This document shows positions 38,447-47,563 of a DNA stretch of 64,000 nt, one piece after another. Position 1 is the first letter of the stretch. Each line of letters begins with the position of its first letter. Position numbers and translations under genes: made by a program. Origin of the DNA: JBOHRN01 sp050732775. GTDB taxonomy: Bacteria > Gemmatimonadota > Gemmatimonadetes > Longimicrobiales > Longimicrobiaceae. The DNA is taken from positions 5,108-69,107 of the forward strand of contig JBOHRN010000049.1 in assembly GCA_050732775.1 (NCBI GenBank), given 5' to 3'. The notes under the pieces are model-generated. The model did not search any database. It was given only the letters and a program-made list of their open reading frames with translations, and was not told the origin of the DNA.

Positions 38447-39388
38447 GTGAGCCGACAGCGACCATTGGTGAATCGAGAAGCCACCCGCACAGTAGCCGTA
38501 AGCGGCGCCTCCGGCCTGATTGGCGGGCGCTTGACACCGTTTCTGGCTGAGCGGGGGTGGAAGGTACTTCGTCTAGTCCGCGGGCGACCGTCCGGAGAAG
38601 GCGAAATCCTCTGGGATCTGGACTCGGGAAAGGTGGATGACGTCGCTTTGGAGGGGATCGGCGCCGTGGTACACCTGGCGGGCGAGCCGATCGCCAGCGG
38701 ATGGTGGACCCGGGCTAAGAAGCGCGAGATCCGCCGCAGCCGGGTAGAGGGTACCCGGCTCCTGGCCGAAGCGTTGGCCGGGCTGAGAAGTAAGCCCGAG
38801 GTCTTGGTATCGGCGTCGGCGGTCGGATACTACGGTGACCGCGGAGACGAGCGGCTCAGCGAGGAGAGCTCTGCGGGGCGCGGTTTTTTGGCCGAGGTGG
38901 CGCGGGAGTGGGAAGCGGCCGCCGAACCAGCCCGCCGGGCCGGTATCCGGGTAGTGACGCTACGCAACGGCATCGTGCTGGCCGGCGGGGGGGGTATGCT
39001 GGGGCGGCTCCTGGTCCCTTTCGAGCTGGGGCTCGGCGGAGTGGTGGGGAAGGGGGATCAGTGGGTGAGCTGGATCGCCATGGAAGACCTGCTCCGGGTC
39101 GTCGAGCGCTCGTTGGAACAGGGCGCCCTCTCCGGTCCCGTCAACGCGGTGGCGCCCGAGCCGGTGCGGAACCGCGAGTTGGCCAAGACGCTCGGCAAAG
39201 TTCTCCGGCGCCCCGTAATCATCCCCCTGCCCGCCGCGGCGCTCAAGCTGTTACTGGGCGAAATGGCCAAAGAGACTCTACTCGCCAGCACCCGCGCGCT
39301 TCCTGACCGGCTAGGCGGGACCGGCTTTGACTTTCGCCACCCCACTCTGGAGGGCGCGCTGCGCTCCGAGCTAGACCGCCCGGCGTGA
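38447..39388 (+). CDS. TIGR01777-family NAD-dependent epimerase (YfcH/SDR39U1-like)
   Basis: This is a 313-aa extended short-chain dehydrogenase. The Rossmann motif is VSGASGLIGGRLTPFL. The family signatures VVHLAGEPIA, RRSRVEGTRLLAEAL, SASAVGYYGDRGDE, LRNGIVLA and QWVSWIAMEDLLRV are all present, and the C-terminal DUF1731 region ends FDFRHPTLEGAL. The substrate is unknown for the family. GTG 38447 is taken as start; GTG 38468 is an alternative. It stands alone with a promoter-like TTGACA downstream for the next gene. Confidence 0.88.
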   Translation: MSRQRPLVNREATRTVAVSGASGLIGGRLTPFLAERGWKVLRLVRGRPSGEGEILWDLDSGKVDDVALEGIGAVVHLAGEPIASGWWTRAKKREIRRSRVEGTRLLAEALAGLRSKPEVLVSASAVGYYGDRGDERLSEESSAGRGFLAEVAREWEAAAEPARRAGIRVVTLRNGIVLAGGGGMLGRLLVPFELGLGGVVGKGDQWVSWIAMEDLLRVVERSLEQGALSGPVNAVAPEPVRNRELAKTLGKVLRRPVIIPLPAAALKLLLGEMAKETLLASTRALPDRLGGTGFDFRHPTLEGALRSELDRPA

Positions 39389-39419
39389 GTAACCAGCGGG
39401 GCGGGACCGGCTCTCTGCG

Positions 39420-39448
39420 TTGACACCCAAGCGGTCTCTTTCTAACTT
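39420..39448 (+). promoter_or_regulatory. Possible promoter for mdh-sdh
   Basis: A perfect TTGACA at 39420-39425 is followed after 17 bp by TAACTT (39443-39448), or after 15 bp by TCTAAC. The -10 match is only moderate. Confidence 0.35.
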
Positions 39449-39513
39449 CTCGCCCCGGCACTGAAAGTTACGTTTGGCCAATCTCTTGATGATACAACCC
39501 CGATAGCTATTTG

Positions 39514-40437
39514 ATGGATAAAGTCACGGTGGTGGGAGCGGGACAGGTGGGGGCTACGGCGGCGCAGCGCCTGGCTGAAAAGGAGCTGGCTCGCCAGGTG
39601 ATCATGATAGACATCGCCGAGGGCATACCCGAGGGAAAAGCCCTGGATCAGTGGCAGTCGGCGCCGGTGGAGGGGTTCGACACTCGCGTGACCGGCGCTG
39701 CCGACTACGACGCTGCCGGGGGCTCGGGTCTCTTCGTGGTGACTGCCGGAATTGCCCGCAAACCGGGGATGAGTCGCGACGACCTCCTCAAGACCAACGC
39801 CAAGATCGTCCGCGAGGTCTGCGAAAATATCAAGCGGGTAGCCTCCGGCTCCATCATCATCATGGTGAGTAACCCGCTCGACGTGATGTGCTACGTGGCC
39901 AAAGAGACCACCGGCTTCCCCCGCGAGCGGGTGGTCGGCATGGCCGGCGTGCTCGACACCGCCCGCTACCGCGCCTTCCTGGCCCTGGAGCTGGAGGTAT
40001 CGGTGGAGGACATCCAGGCGATGGTCCTGGGCGGACACGGCGACACCATGGTGCCGCTGGTCTCTTGCACCACCGTCTCCGGTATCCCGGTGACCCAACT
40101 CCTGGACCGGGAGAAGCTGGCAGGGGTGGTGGAGCGCACCCGCAAGGGCGGCGCCGAGATCGTGGGCTACCTCAAGACCGGCTCGGCCTATTACGCCCCC
40201 TCCGCGGCCGCGGTCCAGATGGCCGAAGCGATAATCAGGGACAAGAAGCGCGTCTTGCCGTGCGCCGCGTGGCTCGAGGGCGAGTACGGCATGGAGGGAC
40301 TCTTCCTGGGGGTTCCGTGCAAGCTGGGGCGCGGCGGGCTGGAGCAGATCATCGAGGTGGAGCTTAGCGGAGAGGAGCGTGCCGCTTTGGAGCGGTCGGC
40401 CGGGGCGGTACGCTCCACCATGTCGGTGCTGGAGTAG
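39514..40437 (+). CDS. mdh: Malate dehydrogenase (LDH-like type)
   Basis: This enzyme interconverts malate and oxaloacetate with NAD. The Rossmann start is VTVVGAGQVGATAAQRLAE. The loop ARKPGMSRDDLL carries the arginine that favours malate over lactate. NPLDVMCYVA, the catalytic His in LGGHGDTMVPL, and GSAYYAPSAA are conserved. It has 307 aa. ATG 39514 follows an in-frame TTG at 39511. It sits just upstream of succinate dehydrogenase, making a small TCA-cycle group. Confidence 0.95.
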   Translation: MDKVTVVGAGQVGATAAQRLAEKELARQVIMIDIAEGIPEGKALDQWQSAPVEGFDTRVTGAADYDAAGGSGLFVVTAGIARKPGMSRDDLLKTNAKIVREVCENIKRVASGSIIIMVSNPLDVMCYVAKETTGFPRERVVGMAGVLDTARYRAFLALELEVSVEDIQAMVLGGHGDTMVPLVSCTTVSGIPVTQLLDREKLAGVVERTRKGGAEIVGYLKTGSAYYAPSAAAVQMAEAIIRDKKRVLPCAAWLEGEYGMEGLFLGVPCKLGRGGLEQIIEVELSGEERAALERSAGAVRSTMSVLE

Positions 40438-40441
40438 GAGC

Positions 40442-41227
40442 GTGGCGACTCTTCCGGTAATGAACCCGCGCGCCCGCTTCGGTGAAACCATGCGGCGCGA
40501 CCGCTGGTGGGCCAGCCCGCTCGCGGTGGCCCTCGGCCTGGCGGCGTGCGGGGCTTACGCGACCTGGGCCATTGTTTACGGGGCTGATTACTACGCCGAC
40601 CCGTACCTCTCCCCCTTCTACTCCCCCTGCCTGGCGGCCCAGTGTCCGGCCGAGATCCGCCTGCTCGACATCGGTTGGTGGCCGTTCTCGCCCGCCATTC
40701 TGATCATGGGGGCGATCCTCGGTTTTCGGGGTACCTGTTACTACTACCGCAAGGCGTATTACCGCGCCTTCTTCATGGACCCGCCCGCCTGCGCGGTGGG
40801 CGAGCCGCGCGGGCACGACTATAAGGGGGAGACGGCGTTTCCCTTCGTTCTCCAGAACCTGCACCGCTACTTCCTGTACCTTTCCATCGTGATCATCCTT
40901 TTCCTCTGGTACGACACTTTTCACGGCTTCTTCTTCCCCGGCGGTTTCGGGGTCGGCGTGGGGAGTTTGGTACTGCTGGCAAATGTAACCCTGCTCACCG
41001 GCTACCTACTCGGCTGCCACTCGCTGCGCCACCTGGCGGGCGGACAGATGGACTGCGCCTCCTGCTCTCGCTTCGGCCGCGCGCGCCAGCGTACCTGGAA
41101 GGGGCTCACCTTCTTCAACCGGGACCATATGGCGTGGGCTTGGACCAGCTTGCTCTTCGTCTGCCTCACCGATCTGTACGTGCGCTTGGTCGCGGCTGGG
41201 GTGATAACCGACGTGAGGATTCTGTAG
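40442..41227 (+). CDS. sdhC: Succinate dehydrogenase membrane anchor, Sdh1-type
   Basis: The protein has 261 aa with about five membrane helices, larger than ordinary SdhC or SdhD and without a separate SdhD gene. It resembles the single-anchor type of mycobacterial Sdh1. It is rich in conserved-looking Cys/His: FRGTCYYYRKAYYRAF with Cys99, PPACAVG with Cys117, QNLHRY with His141, and GCHSLRHLAGGQMDCASC with Cys192, His193, His197, Cys205 and Cys208. These could bind heme or an iron-sulfur cluster. GTG 40442 is taken as start; ATG 40460 is possible. It directly abuts sdhA. Confidence 0.85.
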   Translation: MATLPVMNPRARFGETMRRDRWWASPLAVALGLAACGAYATWAIVYGADYYADPYLSPFYSPCLAAQCPAEIRLLDIGWWPFSPAILIMGAILGFRGTCYYYRKAYYRAFFMDPPACAVGEPRGHDYKGETAFPFVLQNLHRYFLYLSIVIILFLWYDTFHGFFFPGGFGVGVGSLVLLANVTLLTGYLLGCHSLRHLAGGQMDCASCSRFGRARQRTWKGLTFFNRDHMAWAWTSLLFVCLTDLYVRLVAAGVITDVRIL

Positions 41228-43036
41228 ATGGATAGCCAGCGGTACGACCACGACGTCTTAGTCATAGGGGCGGGGGGGGCGGGGCTCTCCGCCGCCATCG
41301 AGGCGAGCGCGCGGGGGGCGTCGGTTGGGCTGGTGTGCAAATCGCTGCTCGGCAAGGCGCACACGGTGATGGCCGAAGGCGGAGTCGCCGCCTCGCTCGG
41401 CAACATCGACGACCGAGACGGCTGGCAGACACACTTCGCCGATACCATGCGTGGTGGCCAGTACCTCAACAGCTGGCGCATGGCCGAGCTGCACGCCAAG
41501 GAGGCCCCCGCCCGGGTGCGCGAGCTCGAGGCGTGGGGCGCCCTCTTCGACCGTACCGGCGACGGCCGTATCCTGCAGCGTAACTTCGGAGGGCACAAAT
41601 ACCCCCGGCTAGCCCACGTTGGCGACCGCACGGGGCTCGAGATGATCCGCGTGCTCCAGGACAAGGGGGTACACAGCGGGATCGAGGTCTACATGGAGTG
41701 CACCATCTTGACGCTAATCAAGGATGGCGAACGGGTGGCCGGCGCCTTCGGGTACGAGCGCGAGCGCGGGCGCTTCCGGCTCTTCGGCGCCAAGGCGGTG
41801 GTGCTCGCCACCGGCGGCATCGGCCGGGCCTTCGAGATCACCAGCAACTCGTGGGAGTACACGGGAGACGGGCACGCCCTCGCCTACCACGCCGGCGCCG
41901 ACCTGATCGACATGGAGTTCGTTCAGTTTCACCCCACCGGCATGGTGTGGCCGCCGAGCGTGCGCGGCATCCTGGTCACCGAGGGGGTGCGCGGCGAGGG
42001 CGGCGTCCTCAAGAACAGCCAGGGGCGGCGCTTCATGTTCGACGATATCCCCCCCCTTTACCGCGATCAGACCGCCGACACCCCGGAAGAGGGGTGGCGC
42101 TACACCCAAGGCGACAAGGAAGCGCGCCGCCCGCCCGAGCTGCTCACCCGCGACCACGTGGCCCGCTGCATCGTGCGCGAGGTGCGCGAGGGGCGGGGCT
42201 CGCCGCACGGCGGCGTTTTCCTCGACATCGCCTGGATCAAGGAAAAGCTCCCCGACGCCGCCGAGCGCATCAAGAAGAAGCTCCCGAGCATGCACCACCA
42301 GTTCAAGGAGCTGGCCGACATCGACATCACCGAGCAGCCAATGGAGGTGGGGCCCACGACTCATTACGTGATGGGCGGGGTTCGCGTTGACGGCGACAGC
42401 CAGATGTCTACCGTGCCGGGGCTGTTCGCCGCGGGTGAGTGCGCCGCCGGGCTACACGGCGCCAACCGCTTGGGAGGCAACTCCCTCTCGGACCTGCTGG
42501 TATTCGGCAAGCGGGCGGGCGAGTACGCGGCCCGCTTCGCCGGGGACAACCAGCCTGGCCGGATCGACGACGGCGAGGTACAAAAGGCGGCCGAGGCGGC
42601 GCTGGCTCCCTTCCAGCGCAACGGCTCCCAGGGGCCTTACCAGCTCCAGTACGAACTCCAGGAGTTGATGCAGAAGCTGGCCGGCATCGTCCGCAACGAG
42701 GAAGAAATGTGGCGCGCCGTAGACGAGATCGGCAAGCTCCGCGAGCGGGCGGCGCGGGCGGGGGTGGTGGGCAACCGTGAGTACAACCCCGGCTGGCACA
42801 CCGCCCTGGACCTCCCCAACCTGTTCACCGTGGCGGAGGCGGTGGCGCGCGCCGGAATCGAGCGCAAGGAGAGCCGCGGCGCCCACTTCCGCGAGGACTA
42901 TCCCGACCAGGACCCCGCCCAGGGCACCTTCAACCTGGTCGTCCAAAAGGGGCCAGACGGGGAGATGCGGCTCGCAAGAGCGCCGCTTCCGGAGCTGCCC
43001 CCGGAGCTGAAGCAGATCATCGAGGAGCAGAAGTAG
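41228..43036 (+). CDS. sdhA: Succinate dehydrogenase/fumarate reductase flavoprotein subunit
   Basis: This catalytic subunit oxidises succinate to fumarate. The FAD dinucleotide fold is VLVIGAGGAGLSAAIEASA. His45 in KAHTVMAEGG matches the covalent FAD attachment site. MEFVQFHPTGM, THYVMGGVRVD, AAGECAAGLHGANRLGGNS and ESRGAHFREDYP are conserved active-site or FAD segments. It has 602 aa. ATG 41228 follows the sdhC stop with no gap, and sdhB follows after two bases. Confidence 0.96.
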   Translation: MDSQRYDHDVLVIGAGGAGLSAAIEASARGASVGLVCKSLLGKAHTVMAEGGVAASLGNIDDRDGWQTHFADTMRGGQYLNSWRMAELHAKEAPARVRELEAWGALFDRTGDGRILQRNFGGHKYPRLAHVGDRTGLEMIRVLQDKGVHSGIEVYMECTILTLIKDGERVAGAFGYERERGRFRLFGAKAVVLATGGIGRAFEITSNSWEYTGDGHALAYHAGADLIDMEFVQFHPTGMVWPPSVRGILVTEGVRGEGGVLKNSQGRRFMFDDIPPLYRDQTADTPEEGWRYTQGDKEARRPPELLTRDHVARCIVREVREGRGSPHGGVFLDIAWIKEKLPDAAERIKKKLPSMHHQFKELADIDITEQPMEVGPTTHYVMGGVRVDGDSQMSTVPGLFAAGECAAGLHGANRLGGNSLSDLLVFGKRAGEYAARFAGDNQPGRIDDGEVQKAAEAALAPFQRNGSQGPYQLQYELQELMQKLAGIVRNEEEMWRAVDEIGKLRERAARAGVVGNREYNPGWHTALDLPNLFTVAEAVARAGIERKESRGAHFREDYPDQDPAQGTFNLVVQKGPDGEMRLARAPLPELPPELKQIIEEQK

Positions 43037-43038
43037 AG

Positions 43039-43860
43039 ATGCGAGACCAGACGAATCCAGCCCCGGAGACCGCCGCCCGAACCGAACCAGGGTACGTCCA
43101 GGCGTCGTCGCCGCCAGCAAGCCGTACCGCGACCTTCCGCATCTGGCGTGGCGAGCGGGGCCAGGGAGCCCTCGAGGATTACACCACCGAGGTGGTAGAG
43201 GGGATGGTGGTTCTCGACGCCGTGCACCAGATCCAGGCCGAACAGGCCAACGATCTGGCGGTGCGCTGGAACTGCAAGGCGGGCAAGTGCGGCTCCTGCT
43301 CGGCCGAGATCAACGGCAAACCGAAGCTGATGTGCATGGCGCGGCTCAGCGATCTCCAACTCGACGAGCCAGTCACCGTTACCCCGATGAAGGCGTTCGC
43401 TCCGGTCAAGGACCTAGTCAGCGACGTCTCCTGGAATTATGCTGTCAACAAGGCGATCCCGGAGTTCCGGCCCCGCGAGCCCGATTTCCCCGACGGCGGC
43501 TGGCGGATGTACCAGGAGGAGGTCGATCGCCCGCAAGAGTTCAAGAAGTGCATAGAGTGCTTCCTCTGCCAGGACGTTTGCCACGTACTGCGCGACCACG
43601 GCAAGCACGACCGCTTCATGGGTCCGGCCTTCCTGACCCGCGCGGCCGCGTACGAGATGCACCCGCTCGACACCGTCGACCGCACCGGCTACCTCAAGGA
43701 GGAGGGCGGCGTCGGCTACTGCAACATCACCAAGTGCTGCACCGAGGTTTGCCCCGAGGGCATCAAGATCACCGACAACGCCATCATCCCCCTCAAGGAG
43801 CGGGTGGTGGACCGGCACTACGACCCGCTCCGCAAGCTGGTGCAGTTGGTGAAGGGGTGA
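43039..43860 (+). CDS. sdhB: Succinate dehydrogenase iron-sulfur subunit
   Basis: This electron-transfer subunit has a plant-type [2Fe-2S] domain (CKAGKCGSC followed by a distant Cys in KLMC). The C-terminal [4Fe-4S]/[3Fe-4S] motifs are CIECFLCQDVC and CNITKCCTEVCPEG. At 273 aa it has an N-terminal extension of about 30 polar residues compared with shorter SdhB proteins. ATG 43039 is used. The stop overlaps the ABC-transporter GTG start. Confidence 0.95.
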   Translation: MRDQTNPAPETAARTEPGYVQASSPPASRTATFRIWRGERGQGALEDYTTEVVEGMVVLDAVHQIQAEQANDLAVRWNCKAGKCGSCSAEINGKPKLMCMARLSDLQLDEPVTVTPMKAFAPVKDLVSDVSWNYAVNKAIPEFRPREPDFPDGGWRMYQEEVDRPQEFKKCIECFLCQDVCHVLRDHGKHDRFMGPAFLTRAAAYEMHPLDTVDRTGYLKEEGGVGYCNITKCCTEVCPEGIKITDNAIIPLKERVVDRHYDPLRKLVQLVKG

Positions 43861-45719
43861 CCGAACAAGACGAGAAAAAGCGGCTAGACCGCCGCGCCGT
43901 GGTACGCGAGGCAAGGCGGTTGTTGGAGCGACACCGCGCCACGCTCGCGGTGGGGTTCGCGCTCATGTTGGTCGGCCGACTGGCTGGTTTCGTACTGCCG
44001 GCCAGCTCCAAGTTCCTGATCGACGACGTGCTGGGGCAGGGACGCTCCGAACTACTACTGCCGCTGGCCGGCCTGGCGGCGTTCGCGACCTTGGTGCAGG
44101 CGGCGGCTTCGTTCGCCCTGTCGCAGGTGGTGAGCGTGGCCGGCCAGCGCGCCATCGCCGACATGCGGCGGCAGGTGCAGGCCCACGTGCTGCGTTTGCC
44201 GACGGCGTACTTCGACCGCACCCGCTCGGGCGTGCTGATCTCGCGCGTGATGAACGACGCCGAGGGCATCCGCAACCTGGTCGGGACGGGCATCCTCCAG
44301 CTGGTGGGCGGTGTCTTTACCGCGGCGCTGGCCATGGCGGTCCTCTTCTGGCTCAACTGGCGGATGACCGCCGCCGCTCTGGTGCTGCTCGCCTGCTTCG
44401 GAGCATTCATGGCGTACGCCTTCCACCGGCTGCGGCCAATTTTTCGCGAGCGTTACGAACTCACTAGCCAGGTTACCGGGCGCTTGACCGAGGCGTTGGG
44501 CGGCGTCCGCACAGTCAAGGTCTACACCGCCGAGAAGCGCGAAGAACGGGTGTTCACGCGCGGCGTGTTCGCGCTCTTCCGCAACATCGGCCGTACTATC
44601 ACCGGAACCTCTGCGGTAATGGCGGTCTCGACCACCATCGTGGGCGCCGTCGGGGTACTCATCATGGTGATGGGTGGCCGCGCCATCTTGGCCGGGGAGA
44701 TGACGCTCGGAGATATGGTCATGTACATCTTCTTCGTCGGCATGATGGTGGCGCCGTTGGTCCAGATGGCCGGGATCGGTACGCAGATCACCGACGCCTT
44801 CGCCGGTCTCGACCGCATCCGCGAACTGCTCGCCACGCCCACCGAGCTCGACGCCGACCGCGAACGCGCGCCGCTGGGCCCGATCAAGGGCCGCGTCACC
44901 TTCGAGCGGGTAACCTTCGAGTACGACCTGGGCGTGCCCGTGCTGAAGGGGGTTTCGTTCGAGGCGCCGGCCGGTACCACCACCGCGCTGGTGGGGCCGA
45001 GCGGTTCCGGCAAGAGCACCCTGATCTCGCTGGTGCTCGCCTTCGCCCAGCCGACTTCCGGGCGGGTGCTCGTCGACGGCCGCGAGCTGACTGGTGTCCG
45101 GCTCTCCGACTACCGCGGCCAGCTGGGTGTCGTTTTGCAGGATAACTTTCTCTTCGACGGCACCATCGGCGACAACATCGCCTTCTCCCGGCCGGGCGCG
45201 AGCGAGGAAGAGCTCCGCGCGGTAGCGAGGGTCGCGAACGCGGACCGGTTCATTGAGGAGTTCGCCGACGGCTACCACACCATCGTGGGCGAGCGGGGTG
45301 TCAAGCTGTCGGGCGGGCAGCGGCAGCGCGTCGCCATCGCGCGGGCGCTACTCGCGGACCCGCGCATTCTCGTCTTGGACGAGGCGACGTCGTCGCTCGA
45401 CAGCGAGAGCGAGGAGCTGATCCGGGATGGAATCCGCTCGCTGCGGCGGGGGCGCACCACCTTCGTGATCGCCCACCGGCTCTCGACCATCGTTTCGGCC
45501 GATCAGATCCTGGTGCTCGACCAGGGGCGCATCGTCGAGCTCGGAACGCACCCCGAGCTCCGCCGCGCGGGCGGGCTATACCAACGCCTCTACGAGATAC
45601 AACACCGCACCGAGCTCGACGCTTTCATCAACCCCGGAGAGGAGTTATCGCCGGCGGAGAGCGGAGCGGAGCGAGAGCCAGCGGCGAGGGTGGTGGTCCC
45701 GGACCCGAGCCGGCTGTAA
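43857..45719 (+). CDS. ABC exporter, fused permease-ATPase (MsbA/LmrA-like)
   Basis: This 620-aa half-transporter probably works as a homodimer. Six membrane helices fill about residues 25-320. The ATPase domain has Walker A GPSGSGKST at about residue 381, the signature LSGGQRQRVAIARALL, Walker B ILVLDEATSSLD and the switch His in FVIAHRLSTI. The substrate (lipid, drug or peptide) is not evident. GTG 43857 overlaps the sdhB stop. The C-terminal 35 residues are acidic and Pro-rich. The recQ frame follows directly after the TAA. Confidence 0.93.
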   Translation: MTEQDEKKRLDRRAVVREARRLLERHRATLAVGFALMLVGRLAGFVLPASSKFLIDDVLGQGRSELLLPLAGLAAFATLVQAAASFALSQVVSVAGQRAIADMRRQVQAHVLRLPTAYFDRTRSGVLISRVMNDAEGIRNLVGTGILQLVGGVFTAALAMAVLFWLNWRMTAAALVLLACFGAFMAYAFHRLRPIFRERYELTSQVTGRLTEALGGVRTVKVYTAEKREERVFTRGVFALFRNIGRTITGTSAVMAVSTTIVGAVGVLIMVMGGRAILAGEMTLGDMVMYIFFVGMMVAPLVQMAGIGTQITDAFAGLDRIRELLATPTELDADRERAPLGPIKGRVTFERVTFEYDLGVPVLKGVSFEAPAGTTTALVGPSGSGKSTLISLVLAFAQPTSGRVLVDGRELTGVRLSDYRGQLGVVLQDNFLFDGTIGDNIAFSRPGASEEELRAVARVANADRFIEEFADGYHTIVGERGVKLSGGQRQRVAIARALLADPRILVLDEATSSLDSESEELIRDGIRSLRRGRTTFVIAHRLSTIVSADQILVLDQGRIVELGTHPELRRAGGLYQRLYEIQHRTELDAFINPGEELSPAESGAEREPAARVVVPDPSRL

Positions 45720-45725
45720 CGCGCC

Positions 45726-47534
45726 CTGGCTACGCGCCACCTCCCGGCGGACGGCTTCGACTTCGCTAACGCCCGCGAGGCACTCCGGAGGTACTGGGGA
45801 TACGACGCCTTCCGGGGCGGACAGGAGCGCGCGATCACCTCTGTTCTGTCTGGCCGGGATACCCTGGTGGTGATGCCCACGGGCGGCGGCAAATCTCTCT
45901 GTTACCAGGTGCCCGCCTTGCTGCTGCCCGGTGCTACGCTGGTCGTCTCGCCGCTGATTTCCCTCATGAAGGACCAGGTGGACTCCCTGCGGGCCAACGG
46001 AGTGCCTGCCCTCTTCCTGAACTCTACCCTGCCCGCGCGCGAGGCCGGGCCGATCTTGCGGGAGGTAGCGTCGGGCGAGACCAAACTCCTATACGTGGCA
46101 CCGGAGCGCTTCGAGAGCCCGCGCTTCAGGGACGAGGTTCGGCGGCTCGCTGTCTCCCTGCTGGCGGTGGACGAGGCCCACTGTATTTCAGAGTGGGGAC
46201 ACGACTTTCGGCCCGCCTACCGTCGCCTGGGAAAGGTGCGGGCCCTGCTCGGGGAGCCGCGGGTGGTCGCGCTCACGGCCACCGCCACCGGCGAGGTCAG
46301 GGTTGACATCTCCCGTCAACTCGGCTTGCGCTCGCCGGAGGTGGTGGTCACCGGCTTCGACCGCCGCAACCTGGTATGGAGGGTGGGCCGTCCGCCGGGC
46401 GACTCGGAAAAGTACCACCGGGCGTTGGAACTCCTTCACGCTAGCGGTGGCCCGGCCATCGTCTACGCGGCTACTCGCAAAAGTGTGGAACAGCTGTCGC
46501 GCACGCTGGCGGGGGTGGGGGTAAAGGCGGCGGGTTATCACGCTGGCCTAGCGGCCGAGCACCGCCGCGCCGTGCAGGAGCGCTTCATGGACGGCGGGGT
46601 GCGGGTGGTGGTCGCCACCAACGCCTTCGGCATGGGCATCGACAAGCCGGACGTACGCCTGGTGATCCACTACGACATGCCTGGCACCGTAGAGCAGTAC
46701 TATCAGGAGGCAGGCCGGGCCGGGCGGGACGGGGCTCCCTCCAACTGTGTGCTGCTGCACCGCTACCCCGACCGCTTCACCCACGAATTTTTCATCGACC
46801 AGAGTTACCCGCCCAGAAAGGTAGTGGAGCAGCTCTTTGGGCAACTGCGGGCGCGCGCCGCGGAGGACGGCCGGCTCGGACTCTCCTGGCGCGAACTGGT
46901 GGCTTCGCTGGGGGCCCCCAAAGGGGGAGGCCAGGTCCGCTCAACCCTCCGCTTCCTGTCCGAATCCGGGGTACTCCGGCTCCCCTCGGGGAGCAGCGAT
47001 ACGCTGCGTGTCCAGCTCCTGGCCACGCCGAAGCGTATCCGCCGCGAAGTTTCCGACCCTGGTGAGCTCGCGCTGCTGCGGGCGGTGTGGCGCTGGGGTG
47101 GGGGGGAGGGGGCGTACCGGGGGGCCGAGATCGAGCGGCGCCGGTTGGCTGGCGCGGCCGGGGGACAGGGGGGAGAGAGCTTGCTGGAGCAACTCCGCCG
47201 CAAGGGTTTCGTGGAGTGGAAACCGGGCGGGGCCTCGGGAGAGGTCCGGCTCGCGCGCGCCTGTTTGGCCCCCGGGCGGCTGCCCGTAGATTGGCGCGCG
47301 CTAGCTGCGCGACGTCGGCACCAACGCGGCAAACTGGCCCGCATGCAGGGGTACGCCTACACCGAAAGGTGTCGGCGCCGCTACCTCCTCGACTACTTCG
47401 GGGACCCCGCCGCCGCCGCCGAGTGTGGCGCCTGCGACGTTTGCCTGGGCGAGGCCGAGCCGCCGCCCCGGAGGCGCGTGCCTGGTGGCCGGAAGCTCCC
47501 CACGGGTGTGGCGCGATCTCCGGGAAAGCGCTAA
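45726..47534 (+). CDS. recQ: RecQ-family ATP-dependent DNA helicase, apparent CTG start
   Basis: This is a superfamily 2 3'-5' helicase. Motif 0 (YWGYDAFRGGQERAI), Walker A MPTGGGKSLCYQ, DEAHCISEWGHDFRP, ALTATAT, AYHAGL-like YHAGLAAEHR and QEAGRAGRDG are present. The core requires translation from before 45780, yet no ATG, GTG or TTG occurs in any frame between the previous stop and 45866. CTG 45726 is the best candidate and gives 602 aa. A winged-helix-like region precedes the C-terminal zinc cysteines (ERCRRRYLLDYFG, CGACDVC), an order unlike E. coli RecQ, and there is no HRDC domain. Confidence 0.88.
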   Translation: MATRHLPADGFDFANAREALRRYWGYDAFRGGQERAITSVLSGRDTLVVMPTGGGKSLCYQVPALLLPGATLVVSPLISLMKDQVDSLRANGVPALFLNSTLPAREAGPILREVASGETKLLYVAPERFESPRFRDEVRRLAVSLLAVDEAHCISEWGHDFRPAYRRLGKVRALLGEPRVVALTATATGEVRVDISRQLGLRSPEVVVTGFDRRNLVWRVGRPPGDSEKYHRALELLHASGGPAIVYAATRKSVEQLSRTLAGVGVKAAGYHAGLAAEHRRAVQERFMDGGVRVVVATNAFGMGIDKPDVRLVIHYDMPGTVEQYYQEAGRAGRDGAPSNCVLLHRYPDRFTHEFFIDQSYPPRKVVEQLFGQLRARAAEDGRLGLSWRELVASLGAPKGGGQVRSTLRFLSESGVLRLPSGSSDTLRVQLLATPKRIRREVSDPGELALLRAVWRWGGGEGAYRGAEIERRRLAGAAGGQGGESLLEQLRRKGFVEWKPGGASGEVRLARACLAPGRLPVDWRALAARRRHQRGKLARMQGYAYTERCRRRYLLDYFGDPAAAAECGACDVCLGEAEPPPRRRVPGGRKLPTGVARSPGKR

Positions 47535-47563
47535 GATACGCGCATTTTAGACTGGAACACGTC

